From positions 248,001-312,000 of the forward strand of contig NZ_SCNN01000002.1 of assembly GCF_005503535.1 (NCBI RefSeq): a stretch of 64,000 nt of DNA, written 5' to 3'. This document shows, piece after piece, positions 44,566 to 54,072 of the stretch (positions are counted from its first letter, which is position 1; each line of letters begins with the position of its first letter). The notes beneath the pieces are model-generated. The model was not told the DNA's origin, did not search any database, and saw only the letters and a program-made list of their open reading frames with translations. Made by a program: the position numbers and the translations under genes. This DNA is from Mesorhizobium comanense (GTDB taxonomy: Bacteria; Pseudomonadota; Alphaproteobacteria; Rhizobiales; Rhizobiaceae).

Positions 44566-45063
44566 GTGGAAGATTGGGAGATAGAAATTCCCGAATTCGT
44601 ACCACCTCCGACCATGATACTGATGGAGCGATGGGGTGGCGACCGGCTTCTCAACAGTTTGGACAGCCCGGCTGCGTTTGACGCTGTGCTGAGCGAGATG
44701 CCGTCGAGCGTCGCCGATGTGGTTTGCGCTGACCTGTTGCTCGGCGATGTCCTCAACGGCTCCTTTCATCAATACTTCCACAATTCGTTCGGAATAACGA
44801 TCACTCGTGCCATAGAGGCGATGCATAAGCTCGACTTGAGCGAGCATGCGGATGCCGCAGGGGTCGCTCTGGCGGTCTTTGGTCCTGATTTTCCGCGTGA
44901 TCGCCAGCGACGAATGGACCAGATGGACGAGTTGCCGGAAACCGCGTTCGATGCTGCCACGGACCAATTCTATGCGGCCGAGGATCGCCATCCAACAAGT
45001 ATGAACGACACGCTTCAGGCGGAAGCCTCCCGCCTCTTGTCCGAGAGCGAGCGACTGACTTGA
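44566..45063 (+). CDS. DMP19/DUF4375-like protein inserted in the suf operon
   Basis: The product has about 165 residues from a GTG start. The central GDVLNGSFHQYFHNSFGITITRAIEAMHKL segment resembles the NGGFxQYFxNS pattern of DMP19/DUF4375 proteins, whose role is largely unknown. It lies between sufT and sufA, where the usual order has them adjacent. It begins 11 bases after the sufT stop, so it would be cotranscribed. A recent insertion of an accessory gene is plausible. Confidence 0.68.
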   Translation: MEDWEIEIPEFVPPPTMILMERWGGDRLLNSLDSPAAFDAVLSEMPSSVADVVCADLLLGDVLNGSFHQYFHNSFGITITRAIEAMHKLDLSEHADAAGVALAVFGPDFPRDRQRRMDQMDELPETAFDAATDQFYAAEDRHPTSMNDTLQAEASRLLSESERLT

Positions 45064-45162
45064 CGGCCCGGTGCTGTGCGGGGTTGCAGCATTCGAAAAT
45101 GTTCACCATCTTAGGTAAGAATGATCCGCGGGCCTTGAACCCGTGCGAACGTGGAGAATGAC

Positions 45163-45543
45163 ATGGGACGCTTCGCCGTCATCACGATGACCGAAAAAGC
45201 CGCCGAGCGGGTGCGCGAGATCGTGGCCACGCGTGACAACGCGCATGGTATTCGCCTCGGCATCAAGAAGGGTGGCTGCGCGGGCATGGAATACACGGTC
45301 GACCTCGTCACCGAGCCGAACCCCAAGGACGACCATATCGAGCGCGACGGCGCCCACGTCTATGTCGCGCCGGAGGCAGCCCTGTTCCTGTTCGGCACGC
45401 AGATGGATTTCGAGCAGACGGTGCTGCGCACCGGCTTCACCTTCAACAATCCCAACCAGAGTTCGGCCTGTGGCTGCGGCGAATCCGTCGAGTTGAAGCC
45501 CGCCGACCTCAAGGCGCTGGCCGAGGCGCGTGCCTCGGCCTGA
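45163..45543 (+). CDS. sufA: A-type Fe-S carrier SufA
   Basis: The 126-residue HesB/IscA family protein carries the three conserved cysteines: GGCAGMEYT and the C-terminal CGCGES. It probably receives clusters from SufBCD and passes them on to apoproteins. ATG 45163 follows GGAG at good spacing, and the GTG 12 bases upstream is less likely. It ends the suf operon and is followed by a hairpin at 45549-45572. Confidence 0.95.
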   Translation: MGRFAVITMTEKAAERVREIVATRDNAHGIRLGIKKGGCAGMEYTVDLVTEPNPKDDHIERDGAHVYVAPEAALFLFGTQMDFEQTVLRTGFTFNNPNQSSACGCGESVELKPADLKALAEARASA

Positions 45544-45548
45544 TTTCC

Positions 45549-45572
45549 CTTCGCCCCGTAGACGGGGCGAAG
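45549..45572. terminator. Hairpin between convergent sufA and GFA genes
   Basis: A 10-bp stem (cttcgccccg / cggggcgaag, loop taga) lies right after sufA. No clear T-run follows on either strand, so it may act as a weak terminator or 3'-end stabiliser. Confidence 0.5.
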
Positions 45573-45575
45573 ACA

Positions 45576-46073
45576 CTACTCCACCCACATGCCCGTCCGT
45601 TTGTGCCAGTCGGCGATCGATTCTTCTGGGTAGACGTCGAATGCCTTGTCGTTTTGGCCGATCACGGGCTCGACCCAGTTCGCCCTGTATTTCAGCATAA
45701 GATGCACCTTCTCCGGCGGTGTCGGCAGCTCGCTGTCGATCGCCGACGCAAAGGGATGCACCAGTTCAGGCCAGGTTGGGTCATAGAGCCAGAGCGCCGA
45801 GCCGCATTTCCTGCAGAAATTGCGCTCGCCGGTCGAGACCTCGCAATGCGGATGCTCGTCATCCTCGATCTCGGCCCGGTAGACGCCGAGGCTGCTCTTG
45901 CCCCTGATGTTCAACGTCTCGTAATCGGCGCCGAGGTTGATGGCAAAACCGCCGCCGCCTTGCTGCTTGCGGCAGATCGAACAGTAGCAGAGCATGAACG
46001 GCACCGGCGTGTGGCTTTCCACCTCGAAGCGGACGGCGTTGCAGCGGCAGGAGCCCTTGAGCAGGACAGGCAT
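45576..46073 (-). CDS. GFA/CENP-V-type zinc-binding protein
   Basis: The 165-residue protein has the Cys pairs of the GFA fold: GSCRCNAVRF, CYCSICRK and CRKCGSALW. The family was named for glutathione-dependent formaldehyde activation, but many members have no proven activity. It is monocistronic and convergent with the suf operon. The substrate is unknown. Confidence 0.85.
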   Translation of the reverse strand: MPVLLKGSCRCNAVRFEVESHTPVPFMLCYCSICRKQQGGGGFAINLGADYETLNIRGKSSLGVYRAEIEDDEHPHCEVSTGERNFCRKCGSALWLYDPTWPELVHPFASAIDSELPTPPEKVHLMLKYRANWVEPVIGQNDKAFDVYPEESIADWHKRTGMWVE

Positions 46074-46164
46074 GGTGAAAAACTCCGATGGATGCTTTTC
46101 AACCTGTCAGCATGATTTTGGTTGCGGCGGTGACAGGATCCGGCGCCGGTGACATGATCGCGCC

Positions 46165-46488
46165 ATGGACAATGAACGCATCGCCGAACTTTTCCAGGGC
46201 CTGGGGCCGGTCAGCATCCGCAGGCTGTTCGGCGGCAAGGGTATCTACTTCGAGGGCGTCATTGTCGCCATCGTGTTGCGCGGGGAGTTGAAGCTGAAGG
46301 CCGATGAGCAGAGCGCCCTGGATTTCGAAGCCGCCGGCTGCAAGCAGTGGACCTATACCGGCTCCCGCCACGGCAAGCTGGTGGCGATGCCTTACTGGAG
46401 CATTCCCGACAGCGCCTTCGACGATCCTGACGAGATGACGCTGTGGGCGCGGCGCGCCTACGAGGCGGGGCGAAGGGCGGGGAAGTGA
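46165..46488 (+). CDS. TfoX N-terminal-domain protein
   Basis: The 107-residue protein has only the TfoX N-terminal domain: LGPVSIRRLFGGKGIYFEGVIVAIV, then WTYTGSRHGKLVAMPYW. TfoX of Haemophilus controls competence, but short single-domain forms in alphaproteobacteria have no known role. The start ATG 46165 is clear. It is divergent from the GFA gene and followed by a repeat-rich intergenic region. Confidence 0.8.
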   Translation: MDNERIAELFQGLGPVSIRRLFGGKGIYFEGVIVAIVLRGELKLKADEQSALDFEAAGCKQWTYTGSRHGKLVAMPYWSIPDSAFDDPDEMTLWARRAYEAGRRAGK

Positions 46489-46547
46489 TTTCATCCGTTG
46501 CTGACGGCCACGAAGGGCACGTCGAGGCCGCCCCCTTATCCGGCCGC

Positions 46548-46680
46548 TTCGCGGCCACCTTCTCCCCGCTGGGGAGAAGAGACAGGCATCGGCGCCGGCG
46601 CGCTCCTCTCCCCTCGGGGAGAGGTCGGATTGCCCCGAATTGCTTTGCAATTCGGTCTTGGCAATCCGGGTGAGGGGGCC
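46548..46680. repeat. Composite dispersed intergenic repeat
   Basis: The block contains several short hairpins: ggccgcttcgcggcc, ttctccccgctggggagaa, ctctcccctcggggagag, and aattgctttgcaatt. It shares the ttctcccc...ggagaa element with 42818-42890. It is non-coding and lies between the TfoX and PsuG genes. Confidence 0.65.
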
Positions 46681-46694
46681 TTCGCCGCGCCTGC

Positions 46695-47612
46695 CTACAG
46701 CGCCTTGGCGATCTCGGCCGCCAGCCGCGCATTGTTTTCCACCAGCGCGATGTTGGTCTTGAGGCTCCGGCCGCCGGTGAGTTCGAGGATTTTCGCCAGC
46801 AGGAACGGCGTCACCGCCTTGCCGGTGACGTTGAGCGTCTCGGCGGCCTTTTGCGCGGCTTCGATGTAGCCGGCCATCTCCGCGGCCGGGATCTCCTGGT
46901 CTTCCGGGACGGGGTTGGCGATCAGAATGCCGCCGCCAAGACCGAGTGCGGCCCGCGTCTTGTAGAAATGGGCGATGTCTTGCGGCTTGTGCAAGGTCAG
47001 CGGCGCGCGGAAGGGCGACTGCCTGGACCAGAAGGCCGGCATGGTCTCGCAGCCATGGCCGATCACGGGTACGCCGCGCGTTTCCAGCACTTCCAGCGTC
47101 TTTTCGATGTCGAGGATCGCCTTGGCGCCGGCCGAGACGACGATGACCGGGGTGCGCGCCAGTTCATCGAGGTCGGCCGAGATATCGAAGCTCTTCTCTG
47201 CACCCTTGTGCACGCCGCCTATGCCGCCGGTGGCGAACACCTTGATTCCGACCATTTCAGCCGCGATCATCGTCGCGGCGACCGTGGTGCCACCGGTGCG
47301 GCCTTGCGCGACGGCGAAGCCGAGATCGGCGCGCGACAGCTTCATGGCGTCGCCGGTCATGGCCAGCGATTCGCGCTCGCCGTCGGACAGGCCGATCTTG
47401 ATGCGCCCGCCGACCATGGCGATCGTCGCCGGCACCGCGCCGCCGTCGCCAATGATCTTCTCGACGTTCGCCGCCATGGCGCCATTGTCGGGATAGGGCA
47501 TGCCATGGGTGATGATGGTGCTTTCCAGCGCCACAACCGGTCGGCCGGCGGCCAGCGCCTGCGCCACGGGCGCATGGATGTCGATGAAGGGACGGGCGGT
47601 TTCAGGCGTCAT
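46695..47612 (-). CDS. psuG: Pseudouridine-5'-phosphate glycosidase
   Basis: PsuG cleaves pseudouridine 5'-phosphate to uracil and ribose 5-phosphate. The 305-residue protein has ALESTIITHGMPYP at the N-terminus, the GRTGGTTVAATM block and KVFATGGIGGVHKGAE. ATG 47612 follows GGAG, and the open frame to 47645 lacks support. It is downstream of the PfkB kinase gene (76 bases), and together they form a pseudouridine salvage route. Confidence 0.93.
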   Translation of the reverse strand: MTPETARPFIDIHAPVAQALAAGRPVVALESTIITHGMPYPDNGAMAANVEKIIGDGGAVPATIAMVGGRIKIGLSDGERESLAMTGDAMKLSRADLGFAVAQGRTGGTTVAATMIAAEMVGIKVFATGGIGGVHKGAEKSFDISADLDELARTPVIVVSAGAKAILDIEKTLEVLETRGVPVIGHGCETMPAFWSRQSPFRAPLTLHKPQDIAHFYKTRAALGLGGGILIANPVPEDQEIPAAEMAGYIEAAQKAAETLNVTGKAVTPFLLAKILELTGGRSLKTNIALVENNARLAAEIAKAL

Positions 47613-47688
47613 GTGGGTCTCCAATCCGCGGCGCCGTGCATCCATCCGGACGCGCAGGCCTCACCGCGGCACTATGATTTTGCCGGTC

Positions 47689-48633
47689 TCATGCCACTTC
47701 CCTGGCATCGGGCACAAGGGCCAGCGCTTCCGCGAAGTTCGCGGCGGTGAAATCGGGCACGGCGTTGGCGCTTTCGATCGCCAGCGTCGCCGCGGCGACG
47801 CCTTCGCGCAAGGCCTGCCGCAGCGGCAGGCCGCGCAACAGCGCCGCGACCGTCGCGCCGGCCAGCGCATCACCCGCGCCGGTGACGTCACTGACCCTTC
47901 TGGGGGCGGGTGGCTGGATCGAGAAGGCACCGGCCTCATCGAAGCCCAGCACCGGCCCGCTGCCCGCCGTGACCACGCCGCCGGCAAGGCCGCTGCATCG
48001 CAATCCGTCGATCGTCTCGCGCGCGCCGGCGCTCGCGCTGACGCCGGCCAGCACGACGGCCTCGCGCCGGTTCATGAAGAGCAGCGACAACGCGCCGAGC
48101 ACCGGGATCAGCCGGACCACTTTGGCGGGCGAAATCGCAATGGCGAAAACCGGCTTGCCGGCGGCGAGCGCCAACAGCCGCTCGAGAGCGCTGGACGGCA
48201 GATTGGCGTCGCACAGAATGGCGTCGGCGGCAGCCACCGCCTCGCGCATCTTGGATCGCCTCATCTGCTTGGGGAACGCCAGATCGTAAAGCGCCATGTC
48301 GGCGAAGCCGACGATGAGTTCGCCCTCGCGGTCGATCAGCGCGGTATAGCTTGGCGTGGTGCGGTCCAGAAACACCGCCGACAGGTCGGCGATGCCCGCT
48401 TCCGCAATGGCGCGTGAAACGGTGTCGCCCGCGGCGTCGCCGCCGCGCACCGAGAGCAGGGAAGCCGCAACCCCGCGGCGCACCGTGCTGCGCAGCGCAT
48501 TGAAGACGCCGCCGCCGACATCCTCCCGCATCGTGCCGGGATTGGAGGCGGCCGGCACATAGGCGCCGGACACCTGGCCGCGCCGGTCTATATGGGCGCC
48601 GCCCAGGGCCAGTATCTTTGCCGATGTCACCAT
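47689..48633 (-). CDS. psuK: Pseudouridine kinase, PfkB family
   Basis: The 314-residue PfkB kinase has LALGGAHIDRRGQV near the start, GGGVFNALR and the catalytic DVTGAGDALAGATVAAL near the end. Pairing with psuG supports pseudouridine phosphorylation as the reaction. ATG 48633 is the likely start, although no strong Shine-Dalgarno sequence is visible. It is divergent from recA. Confidence 0.87.
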   Translation of the reverse strand: MVTSAKILALGGAHIDRRGQVSGAYVPAASNPGTMREDVGGGVFNALRSTVRRGVAASLLSVRGGDAAGDTVSRAIAEAGIADLSAVFLDRTTPSYTALIDREGELIVGFADMALYDLAFPKQMRRSKMREAVAAADAILCDANLPSSALERLLALAAGKPVFAIAISPAKVVRLIPVLGALSLLFMNRREAVVLAGVSASAGARETIDGLRCSGLAGGVVTAGSGPVLGFDEAGAFSIQPPAPRRVSDVTGAGDALAGATVAALLRGLPLRQALREGVAAATLAIESANAVPDFTAANFAEALALVPDAREVA

Positions 48634-48818
48634 GGCGGCGTTATGACCTGTGTTGTCGGGGTCGCACAAGCGTCAAGCCGCACGACAGATCTTCGCATCC
48701 GGGATGGCGATTCGGCGGATGATGACAAACGGCGCTTGGCCCAATGGCCGCCTTGCTCCTGCCCCGATGCATGAGACAAAAAAAGAACAAATCGCGATAA
48801 TGATTGGAATTCAATATA

Positions 48819-48835
48819 TTGGCGCCTCTTGCCAA
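48819..48835 (+). promoter_or_regulatory. TTG-N11-CAA motif upstream of recA
   Basis: The sequence ttggcgcctcttgccaa is a TTG-N11-CAA palindrome in the recA promoter region. As I recall, this motif was first proposed as the Rhizobium etli recA operator before GAAC-N7-GTAC replaced it. Here it may be promoter-related rather than the LexA site. Confidence 0.5.
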
Positions 48836-48839
48836 ATGA

Positions 48840-48854
48840 GAACAAAAAAGGTAC
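48840..48854 (+). promoter_or_regulatory. LexA/SOS box of recA (GAAC-N7-GTAC)
   Basis: The 15-base gaacaaaaaaggtac fits exactly the GAAC-N7-GTAC operator reported for rhizobial recA. It lies 59 bases before the recA start. A second, weaker variant (agac-N7-gaac) is at 48774-48788. LexA control of recA is therefore expected. Confidence 0.85.
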
Positions 48855-48912
48855 AAATTGGCAGGGATTACGGATTGTCCGGCCTTCATTGACGACCAAG
48901 GGGTGATGTATC

Positions 48913-50013
48913 ATGGCTCAGAATTCTTTGCGGCTTGTAGAGGACAAGGCAGTGGACAAATCAAAGGCTCTGGATGCGGCTCTGTCGCAAATCGAGCGGG
49001 CTTTCGGCAAGGGCTCGATCATGCGGCTCGGCGCCAACGAGCAGGTCGTCGAGATCGAGACGGTGCCGACCGGCTCGCTCGGCCTCGACATCGCGCTTGG
49101 CGTCGGTGGCCTGCCGCGCGGCCGCATCATCGAGATTTACGGGCCGGAAAGCTCGGGCAAGACGACGCTGGCGCTGCACACGGTGGCGGAAGCCCAGAAG
49201 AAGGGCGGCATCTGCGCCTTCGTCGATGCCGAGCACGCGCTTGATCCGGTCTATGCCCGCAAGCTCGGCGTCGATTTGGAAAACCTGCTGATCTCGCAGC
49301 CCGACACTGGCGAGCAGGCACTGGAAATCTGCGACACGCTGGTGCGTTCCGGAGCCATCGACGTGCTGGTGGTCGATTCGGTCGCCGCACTGACGCCGCG
49401 CGCCGAAATCGAAGGCGAGATGGGCGATTCGTTGCCGGGTCTGCAGGCCCGCCTGATGAGCCAGGCGCTGCGCAAGCTGACCGCCTCGATCTCGCGCTCC
49501 AACACCATGGTCATCTTCATCAACCAGATACGCATGAAGATCGGCGTCATGTTCGGTTCGCCCGAAACCACGACCGGCGGCAACGCACTGAAATTCTACG
49601 CTTCGGTGCGCCTCGACATCCGCCGCATCGGCTCGGTCAAGGATCGCGACGAGGTCGTCGGCAACCAGACCCGGGTCAAGGTGGTCAAGAACAAGCTGGC
49701 GCCGCCCTTCAAGGTGGTCGAGTTCGACATCATGTATGGCGAAGGCGTGTCGAAGACCGGCGAACTGGTCGACCTCGGCGTCAAGGCCGGCGTGGTCGAG
49801 AAGTCTGGCGCCTGGTTCTCCTACAATTCGCAGCGCCTCGGCCAGGGCCGCGAGAATGCAAAACTGTTCCTGCGCGACAATCCCGATACCGCACGCGAGA
49901 TCGAACTGGCGCTGAGGCAGAATGCCGGTCTGATCGCCGAGAAATTCCTCGAAAATGGTGGCTCCGAGGGCAATGGCGACGACGGTTTTGAGGACGAAGC
50001 CGGCGCCATGTAG
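48913..50013 (+). CDS. recA: Recombinase A
   Basis: The 366-residue RecA drives homologous recombination and LexA self-cleavage. Walker A is GPESSGKTT at residues 77-85, Walker B is [10 protein letters not shown], the L1/L2 loops are present ([18 protein letters not shown] and [21 protein letters not shown]), and the C-terminal acidic tail is typical. The SOS box lies 59 bases upstream. A strong terminator follows. Confidence 0.98.
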   Translation: MAQNSLRLVEDKAVDKSKALDAALSQIERAFGKGSIMRLGANEQVVEIETVPTGSLGLDIALGVGGLPRGRIIEIYGPESSGKTTLALHTVAEAQKKGGICAFVDAEHALDPVYARKLGVDLENLLISQPDTGEQALEICDTLVRSGAIDVLVVDSVAALTPRAEIEGEMGDSLPGLQARLMSQALRKLTASISRSNTMVIFINQIRMKIGVMFGSPETTTGGNALKFYASVRLDIRRIGSVKDRDEVVGNQTRVKVVKNKLAPPFKVVEFDIMYGEGVSKTGELVDLGVKAGVVEKSGAWFSYNSQRLGQGRENAKLFLRDNPDTAREIELALRQNAGLIAEKFLENGGSEGNGDDGFEDEAGAM

Positions 50014-50098
50014 CAGCCGGGCAGTGGCCGGAGTTCGGCCATAATCCGGGTTTATGTCCTTGTGCTTATGTAATAGCGTTCTCAAGTATTGCGTACAG

Positions 50099-50130
50099 AC
50101 CGCCGGCCTCGTGCCGGCGGTTTGCGTTTG
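50099..50130 (+). terminator. Rho-independent terminator after recA
   Basis: A 9-bp GC stem (accgccggc / gccggcggt, loop ctcgt, 50099-50121) is followed by tttgcgtttg. It ends the recA transcript before the alaS leader. Confidence 0.8.
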
Positions 50131-50288
50131 TGGCCCCGTGCGAAGGCCGGTGTACCCTACGGATTGGCCCAATTCCGTGTTTCTGGACAGGCTCAAGAGC
50201 TACGGCTAAAAGGCCAGTCCATCTTCTAAAATACAAAAGCCCATTTTCCGCCGGTCCGGCCGGCGGCCCTCTCGAAAAGGCAGCAGTC

Positions 50289-52955
50289 ATGAGTGGCGTG
50301 AACGAGATCCGGTCGACATTCCTCGACTATTTCCGCAAGGAGGGCCACGAGGTCGTGGCCTCGAGCCCGCTCGTGCCGCGCAACGATCCGACCTTGATGT
50401 TCACCAATGCCGGCATGGTGCAGTTCAAGAACGTCTTCACCGGACTGGAGAAGCGCTCCTATTCGCGCGCCACCACCGCGCAGAAAAGTGTTCGCGCCGG
50501 CGGCAAGCACAACGATCTCGACAATGTCGGCTATACCGCCCGCCATCTCACCTTCTTCGAGATGCTCGGCAATTTCTCCTTCGGCGACTACTTCAAGGAG
50601 CGCGCCATCGAGCTTGCCTGGAACCTGATCACCAAAGAGTTCGGGTTGAAGAAGGACAAGCTGCTGGTCACCGTCTACCACACGGACGACGAGGCGGCCG
50701 GCTACTGGAAGAAGATTGCCGGTTTCTCCGACGATCGCATCATCCGCATCCCGACCTCGGACAATTTCTGGGCGATGGGCGACACCGGCCCGTGCGGGCC
50801 ATGCTCGGAGATATTCATCGATCGCGGCGACCATATCTGGGGCGGGCCTCCCGGCAGCCCGGAAGAGGATGGCGACCGCTTCCTCGAATTCTGGAACCTG
50901 GTGTTCATGCAATATGAACAGGTGACGAAGGAAGAGCGCATCGACCTGCCGCGCCCGTCCATCGACACCGGCATGGGCCTGGAGCGCATGGCGTCCATCC
51001 TGCAGGGGGTTGAAAGCGTCTTCGAGACCGACCTGTTCCGCCACCTGATCGACGCTGCGTCCTCGGCGCTCGGGCGCGCCCCGGACGCGGAGACGGTGGC
51101 GTCCTACCGCGTGATCGCCGATCATCTGCGGTCGTCGTCCTTCCTGGTGGCCGACGGTGTTTTGCCGTCGAACGAAGGCCGCGGCTATGTGCTGCGCCGC
51201 ATCATGCGTCGCGCCATGCGTCACGCGCAGTTGCTCGGTGCGAACGAGCCGCTGATGTGGAAGCTGGTGCCGGCGCTGTTGCGCGAGATGGGCCAGGCCT
51301 ATCCAGAACTGCTGCGCGGCGAACAGTTGATATCAGAGACACTGAAGCTCGAGGAAACGAGGTTCCGCAAGACGCTGGTGCGCGGCCTCGGCCTGCTCTC
51401 GGAGGCGACGGAAACGCTGCACGCCGGCGACATGCTGGATGGCGAGACGGCCTTCAAGCTCTACGACACCTACGGCTTCCCGCTCGACCTGACGCAGGAT
51501 GCACTGCGCCAGCGCAGCATCTCGGTCGATCTCGCCGGCTTCACCAATGCGATGGAGCAGCAGAAGGCCGAGGCGCGCAAGCATTGGGCCGGTTCCGGCG
51601 AAGCCGCCACCGAGACGGTCTGGTTCCCGGTGCGCGAAAAGGCCGGCGCGACCGAGTTCCTCGGCTATGAGACCGAACAGGCGGAAGGCCTCATCCAGGC
51701 ATTGGTCAAGGACGGCAAGACCGTCGACAGCGCCAGCAAGGGCGAGGCCGTCGCGGTCGTCGTCAACCAGACGCCGTTCTATGGTGAATCCGGCGGCCAG
51801 ATGGGCGACACCGGCGTCATTTCCGGCGACGGCTTCTCGATCGAGATTTCCGATACGCAGAAGAAGGCCGATGGCCTTTTCGTGCATCTCGGCAAGGTGG
51901 CGAGCGGTACAGTCAAGACGGGTGCAGCTGTCGAACTGAAGGTCGATCATGCCAGGCGGACCCGGCTGCGCGCCAATCACTCCGCGACGCATCTGATCCA
52001 TGAGGCGTTGCGCGAGGTGCTGGGCACCCATGTCGCGCAGAAGGGCTCGCTGGTCGCGCCCGAGCGCCTGCGTTTCGACATCTCGCACAACAAGCCGATC
52101 TCGGCCGAGGAACTCGAAGAGGTCGAGCGCATGGCCAACGAGATCGTCGTCCAGAACAGCCCGGTGACAACACGCCTGATGTCGGTCGACGATGCCATCG
52201 CCGAGGGCGCCATGGCGCTGTTCGGCGAGAAGTATGGTGACGAGGTGCGCGTCGTCTCGATGGGCACCGGCCTGCATGGCGCCAAGGCGAACCGGCCCTA
52301 TTCGGTGGAGCTCTGCGGCGGCACGCATGTCCGGTCGACCGGCGACATCGGCCTCGTGCGCATCGTCTCGGATGGCGGGGTCGCCGCCGGCGTTCGCCGC
52401 ATCGAGGCGCTGACCGGCGAGGCGGCGCGCAGGCACCTCGATGAGCAGGACCGGCGCCTGAAAGCGGCTGCCGCAACGCTGAAAATTTCGCCTGCCGATG
52501 TGCCGGCGCGCGTCGAAGCTTTGCTTGAGGAGCGCAAGAAGCTCGAAAAGGAACTAAGCGAAGCCCGCAAGAAGCTGGCGCTCGGCGGCGGCTCGGCCGC
52601 CGGCGCTGCCCAGGAGAACGAGGTGGTCGCGGGCGTCGGCTTCCTCGGCAAGTCGGTCTCGGGCGTCTCGCCGAAGGACCTGAAGCCGCTCGCCGATGCC
52701 GGCAAGACCTCGCTCGGCTCGGGCGTCGTCGTTTTCGTCGGCGCCGGTGAGGACAACAAGGCGAGCGTCGTTGTGGCCGTCACCGATGATCTGGTCGGCC
52801 GTTTCAGCGCGGTCGATCTGGTGCGCGTTGCCTCCGCCGCACTGGGCGGGCAGGGCGGCGGCGGCCGGCCAGACATGGCGCAGGCCGGCGGTCCGGATGC
52901 GTCGAAGGCCAATGACGCGATCGCCGCGGTCAGGGCGGCGCTGGAGGCGGCCTGA
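50289..52955 (+). CDS. alaS: Alanyl-tRNA synthetase
   Basis: The 888-residue class II aminoacyl-tRNA synthetase is full length. It has [13 protein letters not shown] at the start, the class II motif 2 region in [20 protein letters not shown], an editing domain with the zinc ligands HSATH (near residue 565) and CGGTH (near 676), and a C-terminal oligomerisation domain with a coiled coil. ATG 50289 gives the usual N-terminus. The frame is open upstream without support. Confidence 0.97.
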   Translation: MSGVNEIRSTFLDYFRKEGHEVVASSPLVPRNDPTLMFTNAGMVQFKNVFTGLEKRSYSRATTAQKSVRAGGKHNDLDNVGYTARHLTFFEMLGNFSFGDYFKERAIELAWNLITKEFGLKKDKLLVTVYHTDDEAAGYWKKIAGFSDDRIIRIPTSDNFWAMGDTGPCGPCSEIFIDRGDHIWGGPPGSPEEDGDRFLEFWNLVFMQYEQVTKEERIDLPRPSIDTGMGLERMASILQGVESVFETDLFRHLIDAASSALGRAPDAETVASYRVIADHLRSSSFLVADGVLPSNEGRGYVLRRIMRRAMRHAQLLGANEPLMWKLVPALLREMGQAYPELLRGEQLISETLKLEETRFRKTLVRGLGLLSEATETLHAGDMLDGETAFKLYDTYGFPLDLTQDALRQRSISVDLAGFTNAMEQQKAEARKHWAGSGEAATETVWFPVREKAGATEFLGYETEQAEGLIQALVKDGKTVDSASKGEAVAVVVNQTPFYGESGGQMGDTGVISGDGFSIEISDTQKKADGLFVHLGKVASGTVKTGAAVELKVDHARRTRLRANHSATHLIHEALREVLGTHVAQKGSLVAPERLRFDISHNKPISAEELEEVERMANEIVVQNSPVTTRLMSVDDAIAEGAMALFGEKYGDEVRVVSMGTGLHGAKANRPYSVELCGGTHVRSTGDIGLVRIVSDGGVAAGVRRIEALTGEAARRHLDEQDRRLKAAAATLKISPADVPARVEALLEERKKLEKELSEARKKLALGGGSAAGAAQENEVVAGVGFLGKSVSGVSPKDLKPLADAGKTSLGSGVVVFVGAGEDNKASVVVAVTDDLVGRFSAVDLVRVASAALGGQGGGGRPDMAQAGGPDASKANDAIAAVRAALEAA

Positions 52956-53084
52956 TCGCCGGTTACTTGTAAAAGGCCCGCATCAAAGGACCTTTTGCCG
53001 TTCGCCCGGCCGCCGCAAGTCAGCAGGATTTGTCAAATCGGACTATGGTTTCGTCCGGCTGATCGATTGCAAAGAAAGCGCGAC

Positions 53085-53936
53085 ATGAACGGCGATACGG
53101 CATGGGCGGTCTACGAGACGCGCCTGAGCAAGGTTCTGAACTACATCCACGAGCATCTCGATGAGGAGCTCGACATGGATCGGCTTGCCGAAATCGCCTG
53201 CCTGTCGAGCTATCACTGGCATCGGATCTATCGCGCTATCTATGGCGAGACGCTAGCGGCCACGGTCAAGCGACTACGGCTGCATCGGGCGGCCGGCGAG
53301 ATCGTCGCGACGGATCTGTCCGTCAGCAACATTGCAAGACGATTTGGCTATCCCAATGTCCAATCGTTCAACCGTATCTTCAGATCGGTCTACGGCATGC
53401 CGCCGGCACGCTATCGGAAGGAAGGAAGCCACAGGAACTTTGACACAAGCTATCAAGGAAAGGCTTCCTCCATGTTCGATGTTTCCATTCGCCAGATCCC
53501 GCAAACGCATCTTGCCGGCGTTGCCCATTCAGGCTCCTACATGCAGATCGGCAAGGCTTTCGAGCAACTCTTCGGCGCGCTCTATGCACGCGGGCTTGCT
53601 CGTCCCGACATGCGCATGATCGGCATTTATCTCGACGATCCCGACATCGTCGCGGCCGACGACCTGCGCTCATACGCTTGCGTCACCGCTAAGGCCGGTT
53701 TGCCGGTTGCCCAGCCGCTTGAAAGCAGGACAATCGAGGGCGGCGACTACGCGGTCCTGCGCCACAAGGGACCTTACGCCAACATGCACAAGGCCTATGA
53801 GTGGCTTTATGCCGAATGGCTGCCGAAATCCGGGCGCCGGTTGCGGGACAGCGTCATGTTCGAGGAATATCTCAACAATCCGCGAGAAGTTGCGCCGACG
53901 GAATTGTTGACCGAAATCCACATGCCGCTGGCGTAG
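53085..53936 (+). CDS. AraC-family regulator with GyrI-like effector domain
   Basis: The 283-residue protein has an N-terminal AraC-type double helix-turn-helix (DMDRLAEIACLSSYHWHRIYRAIYG and SVSNIARRFGYPNVQSFNRIFRSVYG) and then a GyrI/SOUL-like domain (FDVSIRQIPQTHLAGVAHSGSY ... YAVLRHKGPYANMHKAYEWLY). The Rob/MarA-like combination often binds hydrophobic compounds and controls efflux genes. ATG 53085 is the family-like start. It is monocistronic. Confidence 0.88.
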   Translation: MNGDTAWAVYETRLSKVLNYIHEHLDEELDMDRLAEIACLSSYHWHRIYRAIYGETLAATVKRLRLHRAAGEIVATDLSVSNIARRFGYPNVQSFNRIFRSVYGMPPARYRKEGSHRNFDTSYQGKASSMFDVSIRQIPQTHLAGVAHSGSYMQIGKAFEQLFGALYARGLARPDMRMIGIYLDDPDIVAADDLRSYACVTAKAGLPVAQPLESRTIEGGDYAVLRHKGPYANMHKAYEWLYAEWLPKSGRRLRDSVMFEEYLNNPREVAPTELLTEIHMPLA

Positions 53937-54014
53937 CGCCGGAGCGTCCTGCGGCGGATTCCGTCGCGGTGGCGTCGAGCCGGGCCCTCTGACTTGTCCA
54001 TGGTATGAATCAGG

Positions 54015-54043
54015 AAGAGCCGCGGAAATCTGCGGCTCTTTAC
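54015..54043. terminator. Terminator between convergent AraC-type and GST genes
   Basis: The arms aagagccgc and gcggctctt (54015-54023, 54032-54040) are followed by ttt on the plus strand. It is A/T-flanked and can serve transcripts from both sides. Confidence 0.7.
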
Positions 54044-54072
54044 TCGTGCCGGTAGGCACCTGGACCTGTGGC

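Noticed and set aside
45549..45572. Calling the hairpin after sufA a strong terminator
   Set aside because: The stem is strong but has no T-run on either strand, so it is listed only with moderate confidence.
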